Positions 7,829 to 15,918 of a stretch of 64,000 nt of DNA are shown piece after piece; the first letter of the stretch is position 1, and each line of letters begins with the position of its first letter. The stretch spans positions 1 through 64,000 of the forward strand of contig NZ_CALPCE010000007.1 of NCBI RefSeq assembly GCF_943192945.1, in the 5' to 3' direction. This stretch comes from Anaerocaecibacter muris. GTDB taxonomy: Bacteria; Bacillota; Clostridia; Christensenellales; Pumilibacteraceae. A program made the position numbers and the translations under genes. The notes beneath the pieces were generated by a model. That model did not search any database, was not told where the DNA came from, and saw nothing but the letters and a program-made list of their open reading frames with translations.

Positions 7829-10666
7829 ATGATGAGAGTAGAACATATAAAACCTAAAATGCGCGCGCGAGTATATTTCGCGTTGATTGCGGCGATTTTG
7901 GTCGCACTGCTTACGGCGGTAGTTACCGCCGTGTGTATGCGCGTTCGACCTGCGGATGCGGCGGGAACCGCGAAAATAACTATTCATATTTACGATCCCG
8001 AACAGCATTACAATGTCGCGGGTTGGATATGGATGCCGAGCTTGGACGGCGCGGAATACAAAATATCCGAGACTGCGGCGGCGGGCGAGCAGTTTAAAAA
8101 GACGTACACGTACAACAACAAACCGGAAACCAATGTCGCGCGGACAATGACCGTCAACGTCACGGAAGCGCAACGCATTGCGCTCAACGATGGGTCTGCG
8201 GAACTGGGCATGCTCATTTGCGGAGCTACGGGCGCTACGCAAGGCGAGTTTTGGACGCGGTACCAAAAGGAAACAGGCGACGTTACTGTCAATCTGAAAT
8301 CGTTATTCGGCGGAAACGAGGCGCATGTTTACTATATCCGCAGGGATTCGACGGTTTATACCGATATAGAGGAGGCGAAAAACGCTTTGAACAGAGTAAT
8401 AGGCGTGCGGTTTACGAAACTCACAGCGTCATCGACGCGAATAGAATTCGAGTCGGCGATACCTTTGGTTGGAACGCAAGTATCAGTGTATAAAGGCAAT
8501 ACCGAGCTGGGCACGGCGGTAGCCGAACAGCGCGGCGAGGAAAAATGCGCGAGCTATGCCGAATTTAACGCGCTCAACAGCGGGAACTTCGATTTTACCG
8601 CCAATTACGTATTAAAACTGACGGTGGACGGCGTAAAGACCGAACTGCCCATTTTGAATATCGCGTTGCTCGACAGCGCGGAGTTTATCAAAAAGTACGA
8701 AACGGCGGACGCGCAAAACCTCGAATACGGCGCGCTGTACACGTCTACTTCCACGACGTTCAGGGTGTGGGCGCCCATTGCGACCTCGGTCGGGCTTAAA
8801 CTTTACAACGACGGACAGAACGGCGACGCGTATTCCGTACTCGCGCTTAAAAAACGCGTGCAGAGCGGCGGCGCATGGAGCGGCGTTTGGGAGCTTACCG
8901 TTGACGGCAATCTCGACGGCAAATATTATACTTATGTCGTGAGCAATTACGGCGCGGAAACAGAAACGATCGACCCGTATGCCAAGGCGTGCGGCGCAAA
9001 CGGCTTGCGCGGCATGGTGGTCAACCTCGACGGAACGAACCCTGCGGGCTGGGCGAACGACAAGCACCTGTACGCGAAAAATCCCGCCGCGGCGGACGTG
9101 CCTATCGTATGGGAAGCGTCGGTCGGCGATTTCTCGTCGTCGTCCGATTCGGGTATGAAATACAAGGGCAAATACCTCGCGTTCACCGAGCAGAACACGA
9201 CCGTGCCCGGGACCAACCTTAAAACGGGCATAAGCTACTTAAAGGATTTGGGAATTACATATGTGCATCTCAATCCCGTTTACGACTTTGCGACCGTGGA
9301 CGAAACGGAATTAAACAAAGCCGACAACACAAAAGACAACTTTAACTGGGGTTACGACCCGCAAAACTACAATATCCCCGAGGGTTCGTTCTCGACCGAC
9401 CCCGCCAACGGCGCAGTGCGAATAAACGAGTTTAAACAAATGGTTATGGCGTTGCACAACGCGGGTATCGGCGTCGTCATGGACGTCGTTTATAACCACA
9501 CGTACTCGACGGGCGGGCAGGCGTTGCACGACACCGTGCCGTTCTATTACCACCGCACCGAGTCGCGCGGTCAGTTTACCAACGATTCGGGTTGCGGCAA
9601 TGCGACCGCGTCCGAACGGAGCATGGTGCGCAAATATATAATCGAATCCATACTGTACTGGGCGAACGAGTACCACATAGACGGGTTCCGTTTCGACCTT
9701 ATGGGCATACATGACAAAGTCACGCTCAACGCCGTGCGCGCCGAACTCGACAAACTCGACAACGGCAACGGCAGAAAACTGCTTATTTACGGCGAGCCGT
9801 GGTCGGCGGACGGCACTTATGTAGCCGATTCGTACAAATTGCGTATCGAATCGACCGCCGAAGCGATAGCGGGCACGGGCAAGTATACGCAAAACGCCGA
9901 TAACATTATGGTAAAACTGCTGTTCTCCTCGGCGAGTAACGGTGACGAGAACGCGCTCAATCAGCTCGACCCGCGCATTGCGGTGTTCAACGGCAGCGGA
10001 CGCGACGGCTTGCGCGGCGAGTGTCGCGATCGCGCCCCGACAAGCGGTTGGGTAAACGGCGCGCCCGGCGACCTCAAACGCGTGCGGCGCATGCTCGAAG
10101 GCGGCATAGGCGGGTATGCGGAAGGCTTGTACACGGGCACGGGCTCGCGCAACGTCGCGTATGCGGCGGCGCACGACAACTATACGCTGTGGGATCATAT
10201 CCGCGGCGCAAAGCACGGCAATCAGCCCGCGCTGTATTACGACCATGCCGAAACCAACGACGTTAAGCGTTGCAAGCTGGTCGCGTCGGCGTACATGATG
10301 AGTACGGGTATAAGTTTCATGCTCGCGGGCGAGGAAATGGGCAGAACCAAGTACGGTAACGAAAACTCGTACAACTCCCCGTCCAAACTCAATAGAATAA
10401 CATGGTCGCGGCAGAGCGAGTTCGCGGAACTTTACGCTTACTATAAAAGCCTTATAGCTTTACGTAAACAGTACGCACCGCAACTGTTCTCTTACGAAAA
10501 GTCGATTACGCCGTCGTTCAGTAGCGGCAGTTTCGACACAACCGATTATCAAACGGGACGGTTCGTGTTTACCCGCACCAAAAACGGCGCGACGCTCACG
10601 CTCGACCTCGACCCGTCCACGCTGTCGGGTTACGTTAAAATCGGCAACGACAGACTCAATGTGTAG
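7829..10666 (+). CDS. pulA: Membrane-anchored type I pullulanase (GH13)
   Basis: This 945-residue enzyme should cleave alpha-1,6 bonds in pullulan, amylopectin or glycogen outside the cell. An N-terminal membrane or signal segment (about 14-36) is followed by a CBM41-like starch-binding module (IHIYDPEQHYNVAGWIW) and a CBM48-like domain (STTFRVWAPIATSVGLKLY). The catalytic barrel has the pullulanase signature NWGYDPQNYN, the nucleophile Asp623 (GFRFDLMG), the acid Glu656 (YGEPWS) and the His782-Asp783 pair (AAHDNYTLWD). The C-terminal domain is short. RBS AGGGGA precedes the ATG at 7829, or the one at 7832. It is 35 nt after the lipoprotein gene and probably co-transcribed with it. A strong terminator follows. 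Confidence 0.93.
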   Translation: MMRVEHIKPKMRARVYFALIAAILVALLTAVVTAVCMRVRPADAAGTAKITIHIYDPEQHYNVAGWIWMPSLDGAEYKISETAAAGEQFKKTYTYNNKPETNVARTMTVNVTEAQRIALNDGSAELGMLICGATGATQGEFWTRYQKETGDVTVNLKSLFGGNEAHVYYIRRDSTVYTDIEEAKNALNRVIGVRFTKLTASSTRIEFESAIPLVGTQVSVYKGNTELGTAVAEQRGEEKCASYAEFNALNSGNFDFTANYVLKLTVDGVKTELPILNIALLDSAEFIKKYETADAQNLEYGALYTSTSTTFRVWAPIATSVGLKLYNDGQNGDAYSVLALKKRVQSGGAWSGVWELTVDGNLDGKYYTYVVSNYGAETETIDPYAKACGANGLRGMVVNLDGTNPAGWANDKHLYAKNPAAADVPIVWEASVGDFSSSSDSGMKYKGKYLAFTEQNTTVPGTNLKTGISYLKDLGITYVHLNPVYDFATVDETELNKADNTKDNFNWGYDPQNYNIPEGSFSTDPANGAVRINEFKQMVMALHNAGIGVVMDVVYNHTYSTGGQALHDTVPFYYHRTESRGQFTNDSGCGNATASERSMVRKYIIESILYWANEYHIDGFRFDLMGIHDKVTLNAVRAELDKLDNGNGRKLLIYGEPWSADGTYVADSYKLRIESTAEAIAGTGKYTQNADNIMVKLLFSSASNGDENALNQLDPRIAVFNGSGRDGLRGECRDRAPTSGWVNGAPGDLKRVRRMLEGGIGGYAEGLYTGTGSRNVAYAAAHDNYTLWDHIRGAKHGNQPALYYDHAETNDVKRCKLVASAYMMSTGISFMLAGEEMGRTKYGNENSYNSPSKLNRITWSRQSEFAELYAYYKSLIALRKQYAPQLFSYEKSITPSFSSGSFDTTDYQTGRFVFTRTKNGATLTLDLDPSTLSGYVKIGNDRLNV

Positions 10667-10698
10667 TAAGTAACAAATTAAAATTTAATAATGAAAAA

Positions 10699-10737
10699 AA
10701 TCAAGGCTTGCGATTATTTCAAGCCTTGATTTTTTTG
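10699..10737 (+). terminator. Intrinsic terminator after the pullulanase gene
   Basis: Inverted repeat with arms AATCAAGGCTTG and CAAGCCTTGATT around a short AT-rich loop, followed by TTTTTT. The arms use the same AAGGCTTG/CAAGCCTT core as the terminator at 464-488. Confidence 0.85.
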
Positions 10738-10751
10738 TAAAGATAAAAGAT

Positions 10752-11016
10752 AATAGTTGAAGAAGTTTTGCTCTGCGCAAAACTTGATTAGATATATATA
10801 GAAAAAAAATGCTTATACCACCCATCATTCCGAGCTTGTCGAGGAATCCAGGCGAACCGCCGCAGAGTGAAGCGGCATTACAAACACCCCCATCATTCCG
10901 AGCTTGCCGATTGAGCGGCGAACCGCCGCAGAGTGAAGCGGCATTACAAACACCCCCATCATTCCGAGCTTGTCGAGGAATCCAGGCGAACCGCCGCAGA
11001 GTGGATAAGCCGTTAC
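10752..11016 (+). repeat. MITE-like repeat part with three tandem right-end units
   Basis: The stretch begins with the AAGTTTTGC/GCAAAACTT hairpin and AATGCTTATACC segment of the family. It then carries three tandem copies of the right-end module CCATCATTCCGAGCTTG ... GGCGAACCGCCGCAGAGTG, starting near 10821, 10889 and 10955 (spacing 68 and 66 bp). The middle copy has a changed segment (GCCGATTGAGCGGCG). Reading frames across it are repeat translations. Confidence 0.75.
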
Positions 11017-11105
11017 GCTTGTCACATTAACGTAACGCAATTATTCGGGAGCAAACACAATAAACGGACAAAGTCCACACACGACAGAAATCCAAGCTGT
11101 GCTTG

Positions 11106-11330
11106 GTGCGGCTAACGCCTTGATTTCTCCGCTCCGCTCGCTGACGCTCGCTTCGGTCGAAATGATGGGAGGGGGATAAGATAATAAATAAAAGATAAAA
11201 GATAAGAGTTGAGGAAGTTTTGCTCTGCGCAAAACTTGATTAGATATATATAGGAAAGAAATGCTTACACCCCCATCATCCCGAGCAACGCCGAGGGATC
11301 CAGGCGAACCGCCGCAGGGTAGTAAAGCTA
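11106..11330 (+). repeat. MITE-like intergenic repeat, copy C
   Basis: A full copy with left end GTGCGGCTAACGCCTTGATT, a ctccgctccgctcg block, the ATGATGG motif, an AT-rich core, the AAGTTTTGC/GCAAAACTT hairpin, and a right end GGATCCAGGCGAACCGCCGC. Its ends are imperfect inverted repeats of each other. About 150 bp of unannotated AT-rich sequence follows before the promoter at 11488. Confidence 0.75.
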
Positions 11331-11487
11331 TCCACACAACACATATTCGGCAAGCACATTCCTTTACGGGATTACACGTTTTTTGAAATTTGTGACATTT
11401 AAGGAAAATTCCCTTCGCGGCGCGCCGTTTTTATGTGTTTTGCACAAAAATAATCGAATTTTATCTAATAAATTTTTTAAAAAAGTA

Positions 11488-11536
11488 TTGACATTAACGT
11501 TAATGTGGTCTATAATGCAGTTATTAACGATAATGT
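11488..11536 (+). promoter_or_regulatory. Promoter with two palindromic operators, sugar-uptake operon
   Basis: TTGACA (11488-11493), a 17-nt spacer and TATAAT (11511-11516). A perfect 16-bp palindrome ACATTAACGTTAATGT (11491-11506) overlaps the -35 box and the spacer. A second copy with three mismatches, TTATTAACGATAATGT, covers 11521-11536 near the start of transcription, 30 bp away. The central CG and the size suggest a LacI/GalR-family repressor that bends or blocks the promoter. No such regulator is encoded in the window. Confidence 0.8.
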
Positions 11537-11844
11537 TTCGGGAGAAAGTGGTCACATCGGAGGGTGTCGTTAATTTCGGGGGCGTATCGTATCGACGGTT
11601 TTTGCGTCTAAACGGATATGCAACACGAAGGCACGGCACGTCGCATTGAACGGCTTTCGAGCGAAGCGGCTCGTTTTTCGCGTTTTTGTCAATGCGCGCG
11701 AGGTGTGCGGGCAGTCGCGAAACGCAGGTAAGTTGCGGCGGGCGATTTTCGCTCTTACAAACTCTATACGGTCGCGGCGACGCGACGCAACATCGATAAT
11801 AAGCTCCGAGGCGAGCGAATTATAAAAATTTCAAGGAGAGAATT
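11537..11844 (+). other. Long untranslated leader of the sugar-uptake operon
   Basis: About 320 nt separate the likely transcription start from the first ATG. No convincing gene lies here. A small hairpin (arms CGAGC and GCTCG, 11658-11673) followed by TTTTT resembles a weak terminator and could allow attenuation. The rest is GC-rich with no structure I can name. An 88-residue frame at 11383-11649 crosses the promoter and is not a gene. Confidence 0.45.
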
Positions 11845-13776
11845 ATGACAAAGACTAAAAGACGGTTAATGATGGGGCTTGCGCTGTGCATGAGCGCAAT
11901 CAGCGTCATGCCGCTCGCGGCGTGCGGCAAGGACGAACTTCCTCCGGAGGCAAAAAATCGTACCGTTGTTAAATATCACTACGGCTTCGACGGCGACACG
12001 AAAGCGGTTTACGAAAAAGCTATTGCAACATACAACGAAACGCAGGGCGTAACAGATAATGTTTGGATTACGGGCAAGCCGTATGCGGGCAAAACGGACA
12101 ACAACCTCGAATCCAAGCTCGCCAATCCGCGCCGCGAATGTGAATACAACATAATTCATCTCAACGACAACCAGTTTAAGGACTATTCGACAAAGGGTTA
12201 TCTTTTGTCTTTGGACAGCTATATGACCGACGAACTGAAAACGCGTCTGGACATAGAGAATATTCCCGAAAGCCATTTAAACAGAGCCAGACTTACGCCC
12301 GAATTGGTCAAGACGGACGTAAACAGCGCCGGGTATTATCTTGCGGGCAAGGGCGCACAGCAGTTGGGCTTGCCTGTTCAGAACGACATACATATTTTGT
12401 ATTACAACGCGACCGCTATGAAAACGGCGGGCATTAACATTATTTCGTGCGAGGAGAGCAAGCTGGGCACGGAATATCCCAAACTGCAACCGCACGGCTA
12501 TGCCGAATATCTTGCGGACGCAAGTCACCCCGCGCCGTTCGAGGGCGCGACCGCAAGCACCAACGAAGCGGGCGACAGCGTTTACAAAGTGTTTAACAAC
12601 AGAATTCCCATGAGCTGGGAAGAGAACCGCTTGTTGTCGCGTTTGCTCATCAATCAGGGCGGATTAAACCCGAACACGGGCGCTAAATACGGCTACTGCT
12701 CGGAGTGGTGGTTCTACTACGGCTTTTCCGTCGGCGGCGACTGCGTGGGCTGGGACGAGAGCAAAGACGAATACACGTTTACGATCATGGACACAAATCC
12801 CAACTGGTTGGCGACGGACACTCTTACTATAAACAATAATACTTATTATGCGGGCGACGTGCTGTTGCACGAGGACGCGACGGTAATCAATACCAACTCC
12901 GCGAAAAAAGCAGAGCTCGAAAGCAAACTTCACCAATTCCCGTCGCAGTACGACGCTATTTTGGAATTTGTGCGCTTGTCGCAAGGCACGGGCGCGCAGT
13001 CGGACACCGACGTATACGGTTACGGCATTGCGCAAGACCCCGACGAACCGCGCACGGCGGCGTTCACTTCGGGCAAAAACACGCCGTTGCTTGTAGAGGG
13101 ACTTGATCAAGCCATAAGTTTTTCGACTACTAACCTCGACTGGGATATGGCGCCCGTGTGCCAGTGGCGCGAATATAAAGGCGGCAGCACGTATATGACG
13201 GACGGATCCGACAGCAATTACGCAAAGGACGCGTTTGCCAAAGAACATCTTAAAGTAATAGGCAAAGAGTACGACGGCGTCGTGTATACGGGCGAGCTCG
13301 ATAAAGCCGCTAACGGCACTCCGTATGTCGGCAGATCGACGTCTTCGGGCAGTTCGATCACCATGGCGGTGCCCAAAAATTCCGACAAAAACGCTTACGA
13401 AGCGTCGGTCAAATTTATGGCGTGGATGGCGGGTCCCGAGGGTCAGAAAATACTCATGGAAAGCAACGCCATGATACCCAATCAGCCCTCGCTCGGCATG
13501 GCGGACGAATTTGTAAACAGCGATAAGAGAGTGTGCGACAACCAATGGGCGTTGGCTTACCAATTCCAAGGCATTGACCTCGGCGATTACGACTACTTCC
13601 AGTCGCAAACGTGGATCAACAACTGGTCGGACGTGTTCAACAAGCAAGTTCGTAAAGGCACGAGAACGCTCTCGTCGTTTATCAGCTACGTCGCGCCGGG
13701 ATCGGGCGGCAGAACGATACAGCAAATTGCAGATGCCAACTTGGAGGCAATGAACATCTACATGTGCGGGAGGTAA
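11845..13776 (+). CDS. Sugar ABC transporter substrate-binding lipoprotein
   Basis: A 643-residue extracellular solute-binding protein of the carbohydrate type (family 1). The signal peptide ends in a lipobox (MPLAACGKDE, mature Cys near residue 28). The mature protein starts with a YHYGFDGDTKAVYEKAIATY stretch and carries near its C-terminus the ASVKFMAWMAGPEGQKI phrase typical of sugar binders. It is about 200 residues longer than usual, which suggests an inserted lobe for a larger oligosaccharide. RBS AAGGAGAG precedes the ATG. It is followed by the two permease genes at 3-nt and overlapping spacing. Substrate specificity cannot be read directly; the GH43-like neighbour hints at a pentose polymer. 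Confidence 0.88.
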   Translation: MTKTKRRLMMGLALCMSAISVMPLAACGKDELPPEAKNRTVVKYHYGFDGDTKAVYEKAIATYNETQGVTDNVWITGKPYAGKTDNNLESKLANPRRECEYNIIHLNDNQFKDYSTKGYLLSLDSYMTDELKTRLDIENIPESHLNRARLTPELVKTDVNSAGYYLAGKGAQQLGLPVQNDIHILYYNATAMKTAGINIISCEESKLGTEYPKLQPHGYAEYLADASHPAPFEGATASTNEAGDSVYKVFNNRIPMSWEENRLLSRLLINQGGLNPNTGAKYGYCSEWWFYYGFSVGGDCVGWDESKDEYTFTIMDTNPNWLATDTLTINNNTYYAGDVLLHEDATVINTNSAKKAELESKLHQFPSQYDAILEFVRLSQGTGAQSDTDVYGYGIAQDPDEPRTAAFTSGKNTPLLVEGLDQAISFSTTNLDWDMAPVCQWREYKGGSTYMTDGSDSNYAKDAFAKEHLKVIGKEYDGVVYTGELDKAANGTPYVGRSTSSGSSITMAVPKNSDKNAYEASVKFMAWMAGPEGQKILMESNAMIPNQPSLGMADEFVNSDKRVCDNQWALAYQFQGIDLGDYDYFQSQTWINNWSDVFNKQVRKGTRTLSSFISYVAPGSGGRTIQQIADANLEAMNIYMCGR

Positions 13777-13779
13777 AGC

Positions 13780-14811
13780 ATGAGTTGGAGGGCGAATACG
13801 GCGACGGCGGACGACGATGAACGCGCCGCAATAGCCGAACGCAATCGCAAACGCCGCAGAATGGCGTCCAAGGTTGCCGAAAAAGGTTACGCCTATCTAT
13901 TTGCACTGTTACCGTTAATCGGGTTTTGCATATTCAGCATTGCGCCCATTATCCTGTCCATAAGGACGATGTTTTGCGACGTTAAGCTGTACAATCCCGA
14001 CGCGCCTATGATTTGGAACGACTTTGGCGGGTTCCGCATGTTGTTTGACAAATCGTATTCGAGCCAAGCGACGGTGCATGTAACGGCGTTGTTTGAAAAG
14101 TCGATACTTATAACGTTTTGGATAGCGAGCACGCAAATAGTAACGCTTATAATATCGTTTATAATGAGCGTGCTTATTGCGCAAAAGCTGCGCGGATCGA
14201 AAGTTTTTCAAGTTCTGTTCTTTATTCCGTACATCTGTTCGGGCGTTGCGGTCGCGCTTATGTGGCGTTGGATTTTCGCAAAAGACGGCGGTATTATCAA
14301 TTCGATACTCGGTATAGAAAAAGACTGGCTGGGCGACGGCGATTCGCTTACGTGGTGCATTATTATAGCCATAATCTGGCAAGCGCCGAGCTACGGCACG
14401 GTTATGTATCACGCGGCGCTCGGCAACATCAATCAGTCGTTGTACGAAGCGGCGTCGCTCGACGGCGCAAACGGCGTGCAAAAGGTAGTGCATATAACGA
14501 TCCCCGCGGTCGCGCCCACAACCTTTTATCTGCTTATGGCGGGTATATCGGCGGGACTTTTGACCTACGACATTGCGGCATTGATTGTGCCCGACGGGTG
14601 GGGGTCTGCGGTCGGCGGCGACGACAATATGGGCTTGACGTTGATACGGCTTGTGTTCTATCTAATGAGCCCTACGATAGCGAACGACCCGAAGTTCGGC
14701 GGCGAATACATGTCTGCGGCGGCTATAATAAGCTGGATACTGTTCCTCATGACCGCGACGCTGTCGATCATCGTCTACAAAGTAAGAAACAGGAGCTTGG
14801 CAAATGCATAA
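13780..14811 (+). CDS. Sugar ABC transporter permease, MalF/UgpA-like
   Basis: A 343-residue membrane protein with six hydrophobic segments after a basic, charged N-terminus (about 1-35). The cytoplasmic EAA loop that contacts the ATPase is present as YEAASLDGANGVQKVVHITI. It is the first of two permeases that form the membrane channel for the binding protein upstream. The start lies 3 nt after the binding-protein stop codon. No ATP-binding subunit is encoded nearby, so the importer must borrow one from elsewhere in the genome, as MsiK-type shared ATPases do. Confidence 0.9.
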   Translation: MSWRANTATADDDERAAIAERNRKRRRMASKVAEKGYAYLFALLPLIGFCIFSIAPIILSIRTMFCDVKLYNPDAPMIWNDFGGFRMLFDKSYSSQATVHVTALFEKSILITFWIASTQIVTLIISFIMSVLIAQKLRGSKVFQVLFFIPYICSGVAVALMWRWIFAKDGGIINSILGIEKDWLGDGDSLTWCIIIAIIWQAPSYGTVMYHAALGNINQSLYEAASLDGANGVQKVVHITIPAVAPTTFYLLMAGISAGLLTYDIAALIVPDGWGSAVGGDDNMGLTLIRLVFYLMSPTIANDPKFGGEYMSAAAIISWILFLMTATLSIIVYKVRNRSLANA

Positions 14812-15751
14812 TTCCGCGATAATGGATAATAACGCCGAGTTCGGTATTTCTTCGGCGTTCGAGGAAGCGCCCAAAGCGAAAAAAAAGCGGCGCAAATTCC
14901 CCGTAAAGAAAGTAATATGTTACACACTGCTCGTGCTGTACACGGTGTGGCTGTTCTTCCCGATGCTAACGATATTTATAACGTCGTTCACTCCGTCGGA
15001 ACAGATAGTCACGTCCGAATCGTTTGTGTGGTTGCCCAAATTCACTATCGAGCCGTATAAACAGATATTCACGACCGACCTGTACATAGACGAGGTGGGC
15101 ATGCCCGGGTTATTGCTCGGCTTTATCAACACCATGTGGATGACGCTGTTGCCCGTAATTGTCGGTTTGTTCGTGTCGGGCGTGTCCGCCTACGCGTTCA
15201 GCAAAATCAAGTTTAAAGGCAAGGAAATTCTGTTCGCGATAGAAATCGTTATAATGGTTTTCCCGCTCGGCGCGTTCGGCGTAATCACGCAGATATTCTA
15301 CTATCAGTTGGACTGGGTGCCCGGCGTACTGCCGCTTATTATCCCCGGACTGTTCGGCGGAATAGGCACAATGTTCTTCCTGCGCATGTACATGGACGGC
15401 ATATCCGACGGCTTGCTGGAAGCGGCGAAAATGGACGGTCTGGGCTTTTGGGGCATATTCTTTAAAATCATGTTCCCGCTTGCGAAGCCCGCATTTATAG
15501 CGCAGTTTATATTCGGCTTTGTCGGCGGCTACAACAACTACATGACGGCTTTGCTGTATTTGAGCGGCGAACCGAAGTTTGTAACTCTGTCGCTGTACCT
15601 CGGCGAAATTACGACGCTGTTCAACAATAAAGGCGATTCCAATATCCACTGCGCGGCGGCGGTTATGGGCATGTTGCCGCTTATAATCCTGTATATCATC
15701 ATGCAAAAATACTTTATCGAAGGCGTGGCAATGGGCGGCGAAAAAGAGTAA
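14804..15751 (+). CDS. Sugar ABC transporter permease, MalG/UgpE-like
   Basis: A 315-residue permease with six membrane segments, overlapping the previous permease gene by 8 nt. The EAA motif reads LLEAAKMDGLGFWGIFFKIM, and the FLRMYMDGISDGLLEA context is typical of the MalG side. A basic KAKKKRRKFPVKK stretch precedes the first helix. It forms the import channel together with the MalF-like subunit. Confidence 0.9.
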   Translation: MHNSAIMDNNAEFGISSAFEEAPKAKKKRRKFPVKKVICYTLLVLYTVWLFFPMLTIFITSFTPSEQIVTSESFVWLPKFTIEPYKQIFTTDLYIDEVGMPGLLLGFINTMWMTLLPVIVGLFVSGVSAYAFSKIKFKGKEILFAIEIVIMVFPLGAFGVITQIFYYQLDWVPGVLPLIIPGLFGGIGTMFFLRMYMDGISDGLLEAAKMDGLGFWGIFFKIMFPLAKPAFIAQFIFGFVGGYNNYMTALLYLSGEPKFVTLSLYLGEITTLFNNKGDSNIHCAAAVMGMLPLIILYIIMQKYFIEGVAMGGEKE

Positions 15752-15918
15752 TTTTTCGGTCGCTGCAACAATAGGCAAGAATTCACGGCAGACAACGCTC
15801 AACAGCAAACATTCCCGTTCGGCGGCGGCAATTCGCTTATATGTAACCGGTTTATAAGCGTCTTGCCGCAACCGCGCGGCGCCAACAAAATCAAATATCG
15901 GTTCAGGAGGCCTGATAT

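Noticed and set aside
10821-11016. Possible CRISPR array (three evenly spaced repeats)
   Set aside because: Units are 66-68 bp of continuous repeat without unique spacers, and there are no cas genes.
10809-11030. Reading frames full of ARND- and EARS-like phrases in the repeats
   Set aside because: They are translations of the repeated intergenic element, occur in both orientations and have no ribosome site.
11570-11640. A tmRNA-like 5' end (GGGGGCGTATCGTATCGACGG)
   Set aside because: It resembles the start of tmRNA, but no tag-peptide frame and no tRNA-like T arm with CCA end follow within 400 nt.
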